A stretch of DNA of 27,726 bases from CAZTAK01 sp964611585 (GCA_964611585.1 CAZTAK010000039.1:1-27726); one strand, 5' to 3'; positions 1 to 8,345 are shown, counted from the stretch's first letter. The notes: generated by a model not told the origin, from the letters alone. Program-made: numbers and translations.

Positions 1-152
1 CCTCCTTCGCAAAGGTCAGAATGCGCCAAATCCTCCCAATCGTCCCGGACCACTTCGTGGGGGCAGGTCAAGGCCCCTTTGAAGGGCGATATTACCGTCC
101 TGTACCGCTGTCTGGTTGCGCCCTTGGGGGGCACTCCAAATCGGTCGATCAC
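1..152 (-). CDS. Possible 5' end of a gene running off the left edge
   Basis: On the minus strand a frame opens with GTG at 152 and stays open for 50 codons to the edge of the window. A GAAGG sequence lies about 10 bases upstream of the GTG, and an in-frame TAG lies shortly before that. The encoded N-terminus begins MIDRFGVPPKG and later contains a VVRDDWEDL stretch, which reads like ordinary protein, but I do not recognise a family. If real, this gene is divergent from the glycosyltransferase gene at 323. A run of 50 open codons in GC-rich DNA can occur by chance, so this is only a candidate; a short competing plus-strand frame (21-248) looks less protein-like. Confidence 0.25.
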   Translation of the reverse strand, partial: MIDRFGVPPKGATRQRYRTVISPFKGALTCPHEVVRDDWEDLAHSDLCEG

Positions 153-322
153 CTGTTGGGGACCTTCAATTTCCTAAAGGCCGGCGACAGCCGTCGGGCA
201 TCGCCCCGCCAAGACAGATTGCGCCTGCCCGCCACGCTTGTTCCTTAAGGCGGGACATAATACTTTCCGGCAAGAAGTTGAACCGTCGGCAGGAATGCCG
301 TGCGAACCGTTGCAGAGGAACT
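153..322. other. Intergenic region upstream of the glycosyltransferase operon
   Basis: I see no convincing gene here. The stretch contains a TAATAC hexamer at 258-263 that could be a -10 element, but the best -35 match (TTGTTC, 238-243) is only 14 bases away, so no promoter is called. The AGAGGAA at 314-320 is the ribosome binding site for the ATG at 323. Confidence 0.4.
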
Positions 323-1153
323 ATGCCGGAAGTTGCGAAGCCCGTGTTTCGCGCTGGAGCCCCGACCGCGCTTGAGCCGCAAGCCGTGGAAGCGGTTGCG
401 GCCGAGGCGCCGCCCGACCTGTCGATCGTGATCCCGGTCCACAACGAAGGCGAAAACATCCTTGCGCTGATCGACGAAATCACCGCGGTGCTCGACGACG
501 GGCCGTCTCATGAGATCATCGTGATCGACGACGGCAGCGACGACGATACGCCCACCATTATGCGGTCTGCGATTGCCCGAACGCCGGCGCTGACCGTCCA
601 TCGGCACACGGTTCGGCGGGGGCAATCGGCGGCGCTGTTGACGGGCGCGCGCCGGGCCCGTGCCGAATGGATTGCAACTCTCGACGGAGACGGTCAAAAC
701 GACCCCGCCGATTTGATCAAGTTGCTGGCGCGCCGGGACGGAGAACCGCCCGGTAGCAACCTGCAAATGGTCATCGGCAACCGGGCCAACCGGCGCGACA
801 ATTTTGTCAAACGCCTTTCGTCGCGAATTGCCAATGGGGTTCGCCGGCGGGTGCTGGGCGACGCTGCGTTCGACACCGGATGCGGGCTCAAGCTGGTGTC
901 CCGGTCGATGTTCTTTCAATTGCCGCATTTCGATCATTTCCACCGCTTTCTGCCGGCGCTGGTGTTGTGGGCCGGGGGCCGGGTGGCTGCGGTCGATGTC
1001 AATCATCGTCCGCGAACCCGGGGTCGCTCGCACTACGGAACGATGGCCCGGCTGTGGGTCGGCCTGATCGACCTCGGCGGTGTGGTGTGGTTGCAGAAAC
1101 GGGGATTCGGACTCATCGACGTCGTCGACGAATCCCCGGAACAGGAGGACTAG
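323..1153 (+). CDS. Family 2 glycosyltransferase, DPM1/ArnC-like
   Basis: This is a 276-residue GT-A fold glycosyltransferase of the dolichyl-phosphate-mannose-synthase/ArnC type. Such enzymes transfer a sugar from a nucleotide donor to a polyprenyl phosphate at the cytoplasmic face of the inner membrane. The N-terminal strand SIVIPVHNEG (residues 34-43), the IVIDDGSDDD segment (66-75), the metal-binding DGDGQNDP motif (121-128) and the acceptor-side DTGCGLK motif (184-190) are all visible. There is no pair of C-terminal membrane helices as in ArnC, only one weakly hydrophobic stretch near 244-257. I chose the ATG at 323 because AGAGGAA precedes it and the longer frame upstream has no family character. 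It is followed after 3 bases by a LAB_N gene and then an ArnT-like transferase, so it probably makes the lipid-linked sugar the latter uses. The sugar is not known. Confidence 0.88.
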   Translation: MPEVAKPVFRAGAPTALEPQAVEAVAAEAPPDLSIVIPVHNEGENILALIDEITAVLDDGPSHEIIVIDDGSDDDTPTIMRSAIARTPALTVHRHTVRRGQSAALLTGARRARAEWIATLDGDGQNDPADLIKLLARRDGEPPGSNLQMVIGNRANRRDNFVKRLSSRIANGVRRRVLGDAAFDTGCGLKLVSRSMFFQLPHFDHFHRFLPALVLWAGGRVAAVDVNHRPRTRGRSHYGTMARLWVGLIDLGGVVWLQKRGFGLIDVVDESPEQED

Positions 1154-1156
1154 CCT

Positions 1157-1438
1157 ATGGAAACCGCGGCGATCTGGCTGGCAGTCGGGTTCCTCGGCCA
1201 AATATTCTTTGCTTCGCGGTTTCTTGTGCAGTGGCTGGTTAGCGAGCGCCAAAAGAAGAGCGTGATGCCGCTCGCCTTTTGGTTTCTCAGTATCGGTGGC
1301 GGCTTGACCTTGCTGACCTACGCCATCTACCGGAAAGACCCGGTTTTCATCGTCGGGCAGTCGTTCGGGCTGTTCGTGTATTTGCGCAATCTGCAAATGA
1401 TCGCGCGCGAACGCCGGCTGGCGGCGACCGGGGGCTAG
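1157..1438 (+). CDS. Small LAB_N (lipid A biosynthesis N-terminal domain) membrane protein
   Basis: This 93-residue protein matches the LAB_N domain family (named after the N-terminal extension of some lipid-A-disaccharide synthases). It has three hydrophobic segments, roughly residues 5-24, 37-56 and 60-78. The conserved pattern includes GQIFFASRFLVQW (14-26), followed by a short basic loop and SVMPLAFW (36-43). Stand-alone versions are commonly found between a GT2 glycosyltransferase and an ArnT/GT39 transferase, exactly as here, and their biochemical role is not settled. A role in moving or presenting the lipid-linked sugar is inference. The gene starts 3 bases after the GT2 stop, so co-translation is likely. 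Confidence 0.87.
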   Translation: METAAIWLAVGFLGQIFFASRFLVQWLVSERQKKSVMPLAFWFLSIGGGLTLLTYAIYRKDPVFIVGQSFGLFVYLRNLQMIARERRLAATGG

Positions 1439-1472
1439 ACCGGATGTCCGCGCGGGCGGCAGTGCGGCCAGC

Positions 1473-3167
1473 TTGCGTGCGGAACGCCCCGCCGGGTCTC
1501 GCACACGTGCGCGCGGGGGCATCCTTCTGCCAGGTCTGAGATCCCATCTAGGCTGGCTCGCTGCGTGGGCGGTGCTCGTGGCGGTGGCGCTTGGTGCGCG
1601 GCCTTTGCTGGCGGTCGACGAAACGCGCTACCTGACCGTCGCCTGGGAAATGTGGAGCGGTGGCGATTGGCTGGTGCCGCACCTCAACGGCGAAACCTAC
1701 AGCCACAAGCCACCGCTGCTATTCTGGGCGATCAATCTGATTTGGTCGCTGACCGGCGTCAACGAGACCTTGGCGCGCCTGGTCTCGCCCCTGTTCGGCC
1801 TTGGAAGCCTCGTCCTGACGGTCGTTCTGGGACGCCGTTTGTGGCCGGGGACACCAATGGCGCCCGCAGCGTGGGTCGTTCTGGGCACCTTGGTGTGGGC
1901 CGGCGCCAGCACCCTCAGCAGGTTCGATGTCCTGCTCACGTTCTCGGTACTGACCGCGCTGACCGGGCTTGAACTGGCATCGCGGGACAGAGCGGGCGGG
2001 GACGGCGGATCTGGACGCCGGATGATCATCGGCTGGTTGTTGTTCGGGCTGGGGACCGGTCTCGGCGTGCTGTCCAAAGGGCCGGTGGTCTTGGTTTTCA
2101 CGCTACCGGCAGCGCTGCTGGCGCCGCTCTGGATACGGGGTACGCCGCTCGCATTCTGGCGCCAGTGGTACCTGGGTGTGGGCGCGGGCATTGCGCTGGC
2201 GGCGACGGTCGCGCTGGCATGGGCGCTGCCCGCGGCAGCAAGCGGGGGCCCGGCCTACGGCGACGCGATTCTTTGGGGCCAGACCGGAAGCCGGATTGTC
2301 GATGCCGCTGCTCATGGCCGCCCCTTTTGGTGGTATCCGCCAATGCTGCTGGTGTTCTTTTTTCCCTGGATCTGGTGGCCGCCGTTCTGGAGGTCGCTGC
2401 CGCGCCCGGCGTGGCGAACGGACCGGGGTTTGCGCTTCTGCGCGGCCTGGCTGGTCGGTGGTTTGGTGCTTTTGTCGATAATCAGCGGCAAGCAGCCCCA
2501 TTATCTGTTGCCGCTGGTGCCAGCGCTTGCGCTCCTGCTGGCGCGCGCAATTGCGGTCAGTTCGCCCGGGGGCCGCCGCACCGACGCGGTGCCTGCGATA
2601 GTTCTCGCACTGGCGGGCCTTGCCGTAACCGTTATTGCTGCCAGCGCGATCATCTTTCCCGATTGGGCCAGCGATCTCCGCCTTCCGCCCGGTGCCGCGG
2701 GGGCGCTCCTGGGGCTGGGGGTTGTGATGGTCGGGCTTGGCGTGGTCTTGATTTTCCGGCGGCGGGAACCAGCGGGATCGGTCTCGGCGCTGGCACTGAC
2801 TTCGATCGGCACCGTCATCGCATTTCATTTGGCCGCGGCCGGCCCGGTTACCCCGCTTTACGATCTGGAACCGGCAGCGCAGCGGATTGCGGCGTTGTCC
2901 CGTGCGGGCCAGCCCATTGCCCATGTCGGCAAATACCATGGCCAATATCAGTTTCTGGGCCGGCTCGTGACGCCTATAGCGGTTATCACCGGCGATCAGG
3001 TCGCGGATTGGATTGACCTGAATCCGGACGGCGCGATCATTGCCTATCACCGGACGCTGCCGGAGCCGGTCGTGGCGCCTATCTACTCGCAGCCGTTCCG
3101 CAGCCGAGTGCTGGCAATCTGGGATGCGGACGGCGCCCGGGCGGACCTCGGAAGGTTCCGCCGCTAG
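1473..3167 (+). CDS. ArnT-like GT39/GT83 integral-membrane glycosyltransferase
   Basis: This is a 564-residue polytopic membrane protein of the PMT/ArnT group, which transfers a sugar from a polyprenyl phosphate to an acceptor at the periplasmic face. The catalytic DE pair of the first periplasmic loop is at residues 49-50 (AVDETRY), and the conserved SHKPPLLFW loop is at 77-85. About a dozen hydrophobic segments follow, with a KGPVV element near 208. The start is uncertain: the frame contains no ATG at its beginning and the earliest usable codon is TTG at 1473, while an ATG at 1444 is in another frame. It closes the GT2-LAB_N operon and probably decorates lipid A or another envelope lipid/glycan; neither sugar nor acceptor can be read off. 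Its TAG stop lies in a CTAG shared with the stop of the convergent Sel1 gene. Confidence 0.85.
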   Translation: MRAERPAGSRTRARGGILLPGLRSHLGWLAAWAVLVAVALGARPLLAVDETRYLTVAWEMWSGGDWLVPHLNGETYSHKPPLLFWAINLIWSLTGVNETLARLVSPLFGLGSLVLTVVLGRRLWPGTPMAPAAWVVLGTLVWAGASTLSRFDVLLTFSVLTALTGLELASRDRAGGDGGSGRRMIIGWLLFGLGTGLGVLSKGPVVLVFTLPAALLAPLWIRGTPLAFWRQWYLGVGAGIALAATVALAWALPAAASGGPAYGDAILWGQTGSRIVDAAAHGRPFWWYPPMLLVFFFPWIWWPPFWRSLPRPAWRTDRGLRFCAAWLVGGLVLLSIISGKQPHYLLPLVPALALLLARAIAVSSPGGRRTDAVPAIVLALAGLAVTVIAASAIIFPDWASDLRLPPGAAGALLGLGVVMVGLGVVLIFRRREPAGSVSALALTSIGTVIAFHLAAAGPVTPLYDLEPAAQRIAALSRAGQPIAHVGKYHGQYQFLGRLVTPIAVITGDQVADWIDLNPDGAIIAYHRTLPEPVVAPIYSQPFRSRVLAIWDADGARADLGRFRR

Positions 3168-3706
3168 TCGGTATCCTCGGGCACAAAACGGTCCCGGACT
3201 GGCCGCCAAGATTGCGCCGCGCGTTGGGCGGCTTCGATTTCGGCAGCGCTCAACTGGCCGGCTGCCTCGTCGCGGTACAGGTTGGCCTGTTGCGCTACGA
3301 TCGGAACGCTGCTTTCAGCCGCCAACGCCAACCATGTATAGGCCCGTGCGACATCGAGCCCGACGCCCCGGCCGTACAGAAATTGGGTTCCCAAAATCAG
3401 TTGCGCTCCGGCTTCGCCCTTGCGGGCGGCCTTGAACAGCCAGATGGCGGCGAGCCCTTCATCCTTCGGATATCCCTCGCCGCGCAGAAACATGACGCCG
3501 GTAATCAGCTCGGCCCCAGCATGGCCCTTTTCGATCAGCGGCTGCAGGCTCGAGATGGCCTGCTCGAAACGGCCCTTGTTATAGGCGAAGACGCCCTCAC
3601 CGTAGTTTTCGTCCTGGGCACCTGCTGGCATTGCCGCGGCAGCGAAGGTCAAGGCAGCCGCAAACGCCAAGATCCGGCTACCCGCGTGTAAGTGCTTGGT
3701 CTTCAT
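3164..3706 (-). CDS. Exported Sel1-like repeat protein
   Basis: This 180-residue protein begins with a clear signal peptide: basic MKTKHLHAGSR, a hydrophobic alanine-rich core (residues 12-25) and an AGA cleavage site near 30, so it is periplasmic. The mature part contains a TPR-like helical pair (about 36-63) and two Sel1-type repeats (about 64-96 and 100-132). These are recognised by LRGEGYPKDEGLAAIWLFKAA and its copy LYGRGVGLDVARAYTWLALAA, written here as homologous segments. Sel1 repeats mediate protein-protein contacts. I chose the ATG at 3706 because it puts the signal peptide at the N-terminus; an ATG at 3718 would add four residues, and the frame extends further upstream without family character. 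The gene lies 44 bases downstream of the ICMT-type methyltransferase on the same strand and may be part of its transcript. Confidence 0.82.
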   Translation of the reverse strand: MKTKHLHAGSRILAFAAALTFAAAAMPAGAQDENYGEGVFAYNKGRFEQAISSLQPLIEKGHAGAELITGVMFLRGEGYPKDEGLAAIWLFKAARKGEAGAQLILGTQFLYGRGVGLDVARAYTWLALAAESSVPIVAQQANLYRDEAAGQLSAAEIEAAQRAAQSWRPVRDRFVPEDTD

Positions 3707-3750
3707 CCCCGAAATCATAGTCCCAGTGGATGCCGAGGTGAATAGCAGAG

Positions 3751-4257
3751 TTACGTGGCAAGCGCCCGTCGCACCCGGAACGCCCTGTTCTCGGTCCTGA
3801 CCCGGTGGGTTAGGAGAATGCCGTTTACAACCGAAAATACCAGCGCAACCTCCCATGCCCCGAACGCCAACGGCAGAACGGCAATTTCGGCGGCGGCAAC
3901 GACGTAATTCGGGTGGCGCAGAAGTTGGTAGGGGCCACGTCGAACCAAGGGTTCACCCGAAAGTGTAATGATGCGTGTCGTCCAGAATCTTCCCAGCGGC
4001 ACGATCACCCATAGTCGCCCAACTTGAAGGACTGCGAAGGCGCCAAGAAATACCAGGTCGGGCGCACGGCTCGGCGGGATCCAGATGGCAAGGGGCACCA
4101 ACCACGCAGCGTGCATTCCCACCAAAAGCGGGTAGTGAAGGGGGGCGGCCTCGACCGCGCCTTCATCAAGCAGGCGCCGCGTATTGTGCCACGACAACGC
4201 CAGTTCGCCGAGACGCTGAAGAAGGACGAACAATATAACGGCGTAAAGAATGGTCAT
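3751..4257 (-). CDS. ICMT-family membrane methyltransferase paired with a type III PKS
   Basis: This 168-residue protein belongs to the isoprenylcysteine carboxyl methyltransferase family. It has four to five hydrophobic segments and the C-terminal SAM-binding signature RHPNY (residues 114-118) followed by a conserved Glu (124). Bacterial members next to type III polyketide synthases, such as SrsB of Streptomyces and BpsB of Bacillus, O-methylate alkylresorcinols or alkylpyrones. Its ATG overlaps the stop of the polyketide synthase gene by ATGA (4254-4257), so the two are translationally coupled. The inferred role is methylation of the phenolic or pyrone product in the membrane. The downstream Sel1 gene may be co-transcribed. 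Confidence in the family is high; the exact substrate is inference. Confidence 0.87.
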   Translation of the reverse strand: MTILYAVILFVLLQRLGELALSWHNTRRLLDEGAVEAAPLHYPLLVGMHAAWLVPLAIWIPPSRAPDLVFLGAFAVLQVGRLWVIVPLGRFWTTRIITLSGEPLVRRGPYQLLRHPNYVVAAAEIAVLPLAFGAWEVALVFSVVNGILLTHRVRTENRAFRVRRALAT

Positions 4258-5321
4258 GTCTGTGATGGCGTCCGGGCGAGCCCGTCGAGAACTAGAAAGG
4301 CTGCGCTGAAGCCGGGGCCGAGCGCCGTCAATAGGCGTTTTGCGTCGCCGCCGGTTTGCAGGGCGCGTTCAAGCACGAAGAAGACCGTCGGCGCCGACAT
4401 GTTGCCGTAGCCGCGAAGGACCTCGCGCGCTCCTGTAAATCCGCCGGGTTGCAAAGCAAGAATTTGCTCCAGCGCCTCAATGACCTTGATCCCGCCCGGA
4501 TGGCATACGAACTCGTCGAAGTCGGCAAACTCGATGCCCCGGTGCCGCAAAAACGCCTCGGCGGCCGCCCGCATCTGGGTTGGGACGATACTAGGAATAT
4601 CGCGCGAGAATACTACCCCAAGGCCATCGTCGCGTACATTCCACCCCATGATTCTCAGCGAATCGCGCCAGGTATGTTCACCCGATTCCCGTATTGCGGC
4701 GCCGTCGCGGTTGCAGGCGGTGACTGCGGCGGCCACTCCGTCGCCGAACAGGGCAGTCGCCACCACGTTGCTTTTGGAGAAATCGTTGGCGCGGAATGTA
4801 AGCCCGCATAGTTCGACGACCAGAAGAAGGACCGGCCGGTCCGGCTCCGATCTTGCCATCGCGCCCGCGCGCGCAAGCCCCATCACGCCGCCGGCGCAGC
4901 CCAGACCGAATATCGGCAGGCGCACCACATCCCGCCGAAACGCAAGCCGTTCCATCAGCCGGGTATCGAGGCCGGGCGTCGCAATTCCGGTGCTGGAAAC
5001 GGTGACGATGGCGCCAAAATCCTCGATCGGCACGCCGGCGGCCTCGGCGGAAGCGAGCGCCACTTGTCCCAGCAGATCGACCGCATTTTCCAGATAGAGC
5101 TCGTTCCGCTCCGAAAACGAGTGAGGCTCCGAATACCAGTCCAGTGGAACACACGAGCAGCGCGTTTCAATCTCCGCATTCCGAAAGACCGGCAACAACC
5201 GTTCGAAATTGCGGGCAGGCGCCGTGAAATGCCGGATCGCGGCTGGCAGCACCTCTTCCTGGCGAATCAGGTGAGGCGGCACGCCGGTTGCAATTGACAA
5301 CAGGCGGGGAACCATCTGCAT
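4254..5321 (-). CDS. Type III polyketide synthase (chalcone synthase-like)
   Basis: This 355-residue thiolase-fold homodimeric enzyme condenses an acyl-CoA starter with malonyl-CoA units. All three catalytic residues are in place: Cys142 in GLGCAGG, His274 in VCHPGG and Asn307 in GYGNMSA. The length suits the bacterial alkylresorcinol/alkylpyrone synthases. I chose the ATG at 5321 (or the near-identical ATG at 5315) because the family sequence begins at VPRLLSIATGVPP; an upstream ATG at 5369 would add 16 residues with no family character, and no start has a strong ribosome binding site. The gene is first in a minus-strand unit with the ICMT-type methyltransferase. A long fatty acyl starter and a phenolic or pyrone lipid product are expected from related systems but not provable here. 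Confidence 0.9.
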   Translation of the reverse strand: MQMVPRLLSIATGVPPHLIRQEEVLPAAIRHFTAPARNFERLLPVFRNAEIETRCSCVPLDWYSEPHSFSERNELYLENAVDLLGQVALASAEAAGVPIEDFGAIVTVSSTGIATPGLDTRLMERLAFRRDVVRLPIFGLGCAGGVMGLARAGAMARSEPDRPVLLLVVELCGLTFRANDFSKSNVVATALFGDGVAAAVTACNRDGAAIRESGEHTWRDSLRIMGWNVRDDGLGVVFSRDIPSIVPTQMRAAAEAFLRHRGIEFADFDEFVCHPGGIKVIEALEQILALQPGGFTGAREVLRGYGNMSAPTVFFVLERALQTGGDAKRLLTALGPGFSAAFLVLDGLARTPSQT

Positions 5322-5478
5322 GGCGCCTATTACTATGGGTTTCGCCGGTCCCCAATGGTGATTCTTCATGAGGGACCGTGCCGGGTGCGGTGGGTCAGGA
5401 CGGGAAGCTTCTGGACATTGCTAGGCACGGCGCTACATAAAGGGTGCGCCGGACCCTGCCCGCGCCGACGGAAAGCCG

Positions 5479-6252
5479 ATGGACGATAGGCCTCAAGAAC
5501 CCCGCGATGCCCCGAGACTGGTCAAGCCGGCTAGGGGCGGTTTCGTGCGCCGTCTGCGCAACTATTTCCTGACCGGCATAATCGTGGCGGCGCCGATCGG
5601 CATTACCATTTGGCTGTCGCTGCAGATCGTCGAAATCATCGACAACTCCGTGACCGGGTTAGTTCCGGACCGGTTCCATCCCGAAAACTATCTTCCAGTC
5701 GGGATACCCGGTATCGGCGTACTTATTCTACTGATTGGCTTGACGCTGATCGGGTTCGTTACCGCAAACTTTCTGGGCCGGACGCTACTTGGATTCGGTG
5801 AGCGCTTCGTCGATCGGATGCCGGTGGTCCGATCAATCTACGGCGCCCTCAAGCAGATATTTGAGACCGTTCTCGCACAGTCTTCGACCTCATTTCGTGA
5901 GGTCGTTTTGGTCGAGTATCCGCGCAAGGGCGTGTGGGCACTGGCGTTCGTAACGAGTACCACTCGAGGCGAAGTTCAGAACCTTGTCGAAGACGAAGTG
6001 GTCAATGTTTTTCTGCCGACGACTCCGAATCCGACTTCGGGCTTCCTCCTTTTCGTGCCGCGCCGCGATCTGGTCGTTCTGCACATGACCGTAGAGGAGG
6101 GAATCAAAATGGTTATTTCGGGGGGGCTGGTGACGCCGGAAGACCCGCGCAGCAAGGCTGATCAGGGACAGCCCGTTATCGCCCATCGTGCCGACGACGG
6201 GGAAAGCAACGATAGCGACGGCGACTCGCCGATGCCGCATTCCGCAGCCTAG
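5479..6252 (+). CDS. DUF502 family integral membrane protein
   Basis: This 257-residue protein is a member of the DUF502 family, whose function is not known. Two transmembrane segments are visible, about residues 30-52 (following a basic RRLRNYF stretch) and 75-97. A soluble domain follows, containing the conserved PVVRSIYGALKQ segment (near 115-126) and the NPTSGFLLFVPR segment (near 184-195). The C-terminal 40 residues are acidic and probably disordered. The ATG at 5479 is preceded by GGAAA at a good distance. Location beside recG is common in alphaproteobacteria, though a functional link is not established. Its TAG shares a CTAG with the stop codon of recG, which is convergent. Confidence 0.9.
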   Translation: MDDRPQEPRDAPRLVKPARGGFVRRLRNYFLTGIIVAAPIGITIWLSLQIVEIIDNSVTGLVPDRFHPENYLPVGIPGIGVLILLIGLTLIGFVTANFLGRTLLGFGERFVDRMPVVRSIYGALKQIFETVLAQSSTSFREVVLVEYPRKGVWALAFVTSTTRGEVQNLVEDEVVNVFLPTTPNPTSGFLLFVPRRDLVVLHMTVEEGIKMVISGGLVTPEDPRSKADQGQPVIAHRADDGESNDSDGDSPMPHSAA

Positions 6253-8345
6253 CCGGAGCGTAAGAACCGGACCGCTGCGTCCCGTTCGAAAAGATATAGC
6301 AGAACGCGAAGGGCCTTGCCGCGCGCCGTCGTGAGGTTCGGATCGCGGGCGAGAACCAGCTTGGCGTCGTCTGCTGCAACGAGCAGCAAATCTTGGTGCG
6401 ATGCCAGGTCCGCAAGCCGAAAATCTGGTAAGCCGCTTTGCCGGGTCCCCAACAGTTCCCCGGCGCCGCGCAGACGCAAATCTTCTTCCGCGATGCGGAA
6501 ACCGTCGTCGGTGTCGCGAATGACTTTGATTCGCTCCCGCGCAGTGTCGCCCAAGGGCGCCGCATAGAGTAACAGGCACGACGAATCCGTTCGACCCCGC
6601 CCGATCCGGCCGCGCAGCTGGTGCAGTTGCGCCAACCCGAACCGTTCGGCATGTTCGATCACCATGACCGAGGCTTCGGGCACGTCGACACCGACTTCGA
6701 TGACGGTGGTGGCGACCAGGATATCGACGTTCCCGCCGGCAAAGGCGGCCATGGCGGCATCTTTTTCGATCCCCTTCATGCGGCCATGTACCAGCCGCAC
6801 CCGGCCCGGGAATCGGGCCTCCAGGTCCTCAAAACGAGCTTCGGCGGCGGCGACGTCAAGCGACTCCGATTCCGCAACCAGCGGACATACCCAGTAGACC
6901 CGCGCGCCCGATTGAATCGCACGGGCGGTGCCGGCGATAACCTCGTGCAGCCGGGTTAGCGGAACCGCCCGCGTCGATACCGGCCTGCGCCCCGGTGGCT
7001 TGTCGATCAGGCGTGAAATCTCCATGTCGCCGTACGCGGTCAGCGCCAGAGTCCGAGGGATCGGCGTCGCCGTCATCATTAAGAAATCCGCGGCGCCTTT
7101 GTTCGTGCCGAGCGCCTTGTCGCCGAGCGCCAGCCGTTGGTGGACGCCGAAGCGATGCTGCTCGTCGATAATCACGAGCCCGAGATCGCGAAATTCGACG
7201 CCTTCTTGAAAAAGGGCATGGGTACCCACCAAGATGTCAATGTCCCCTTGCTTCAGGCGATCGAGAATCTCGTCCCGCTCGGCCCCGCGTTCGCGCCCGG
7301 TCAGGAGGGCGAGGCGAAGGCCGGCGGCTGCGGCAAGATTTCGCAGCACTTTCGCATGCTGGCGGGCCAGCAGTTCGGTCGGCGCCATGAAAGCCGCTTG
7401 GGCGCCAGCCTCAACGGCGTCGGCCATCGCCAACATGGCGATGACGGTTTTGCCGCTGCCGACATCGCCTTGCAACAACCGTGTCATGGCTGCATCCGAT
7501 GCCATATCGGTCGTGATCTCGTCTCGGACCTTGTGTTGGCCGGGCGTGAGATCGAATGGCAATGCGGCGGTGATCTTTCGCGCGACATGGCCATCGGCGT
7601 GCAACGGGCGGCCTTGGCGGCGGCGGGTATGGTGGCGCACCAGCGCCAAGGCGAGCTGGTTGGCCAGAAGCTCGTCGTAGGCGAGGCGCTGGCGTGGGGG
7701 CGTATCGGGTTCGAGATCGTCAACCGAGTCCGGGGCATGGGCGCGCATCAGCGACGTGCGCCAGTCGGCCCAAGCCTGCCCGGTCAGGAACGCATCGTCG
7801 ATCCACTCTGGCAACTCGGGCGCCGCCTCCAGCGCGCCCGACACTGCTCTTCGCAGCGACCTGGCGCCGAGCCCGGCGGTCAGGCGGTACACCGACTCGA
7901 TCACGGCGAGTTTATCGAATTCCTCTGGTGTGCCGATGTGATCGGGGTGGGGCATCTGGCGTTCCCCGCCGTATTCGTCGACGCGCCCTGATACGATCCG
8001 GGTCTCGCCGCAGGGCAACACCCGTTCAAGATAATCCGCCTTGGCATGGAAAAAGGTGAGCACAATGTGCCCGGTTTCATCGGACCCGATCACCTTGTAG
8101 GGCAAGCGCCGATGCGGCGGTGGGTGGTGGGCGTCGATATGGACGGTCAGGGTGGCGACCCCGCCGAGCGGCGCCGCGGCAATTTGGGGGGCAAAGCGGC
8201 GGTCGATCAGACCGCTAGGCAGATGCCAGCACAGATCGACCAGATGCGCCCCGGCAACGGATTCCAAAAGTTTGGCGATCCGCGGTCCGACACCTGAAAG
8301 AGTAATTACCGGTTTGAAAAGGGGAAACAATATTTCCGGGCGCAT
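6249..8345 (-). CDS. recG: ATP-dependent DNA helicase RecG
   Basis: RecG is a superfamily 2 double-stranded DNA translocase that regresses stalled replication forks and acts on branched recombination intermediates. The 698-residue product is close to the usual length. It has the N-terminal wedge/OB region (LSGVGPRIAKLL near residue 14), Walker A GDVGSGKT near 293, a DEQH box near 394, motif III TATPIPR near 420 and motif VI QLRGRIGRG near 577. I placed the start at the ATG at 8345 (MRPEILFPLF) by family length. An ATG at 8390 would add 15 residues and cannot be excluded, and neither start has a well-placed ribosome binding site. The much longer frame continues antisense through sdhE and is not coding there. 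recG is divergent from sdhE-mfd and convergent with the DUF502 gene. Confidence 0.96.
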   Translation of the reverse strand: MRPEILFPLFKPVITLSGVGPRIAKLLESVAGAHLVDLCWHLPSGLIDRRFAPQIAAAPLGGVATLTVHIDAHHPPPHRRLPYKVIGSDETGHIVLTFFHAKADYLERVLPCGETRIVSGRVDEYGGERQMPHPDHIGTPEEFDKLAVIESVYRLTAGLGARSLRRAVSGALEAAPELPEWIDDAFLTGQAWADWRTSLMRAHAPDSVDDLEPDTPPRQRLAYDELLANQLALALVRHHTRRRQGRPLHADGHVARKITAALPFDLTPGQHKVRDEITTDMASDAAMTRLLQGDVGSGKTVIAMLAMADAVEAGAQAAFMAPTELLARQHAKVLRNLAAAAGLRLALLTGRERGAERDEILDRLKQGDIDILVGTHALFQEGVEFRDLGLVIIDEQHRFGVHQRLALGDKALGTNKGAADFLMMTATPIPRTLALTAYGDMEISRLIDKPPGRRPVSTRAVPLTRLHEVIAGTARAIQSGARVYWVCPLVAESESLDVAAAEARFEDLEARFPGRVRLVHGRMKGIEKDAAMAAFAGGNVDILVATTVIEVGVDVPEASVMVIEHAERFGLAQLHQLRGRIGRGRTDSSCLLLYAAPLGDTARERIKVIRDTDDGFRIAEEDLRLRGAGELLGTRQSGLPDFRLADLASHQDLLLVAADDAKLVLARDPNLTTARGKALRVLLYLFERDAAVRFLRSG

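Noticed and set aside
245..1522. A 425-codon minus-strand open frame across the glycosyltransferase gene
   Set aside because: It lies antisense to a gene with clear family motifs, is rich in Arg, Pro, Gly and Gln, and resembles no protein family; it is a shadow of GC-rich codon usage.
2103..3209. A 368-codon minus-strand open frame under the ArnT-like gene
   Set aside because: Composition is Arg/Gln/Pro-rich with no recognisable fold, and the plus strand holds a well-supported membrane protein.
7137..7991. A 284-codon plus-strand frame inside recG
   Set aside because: It is antisense to the conserved helicase motifs and has no family character.
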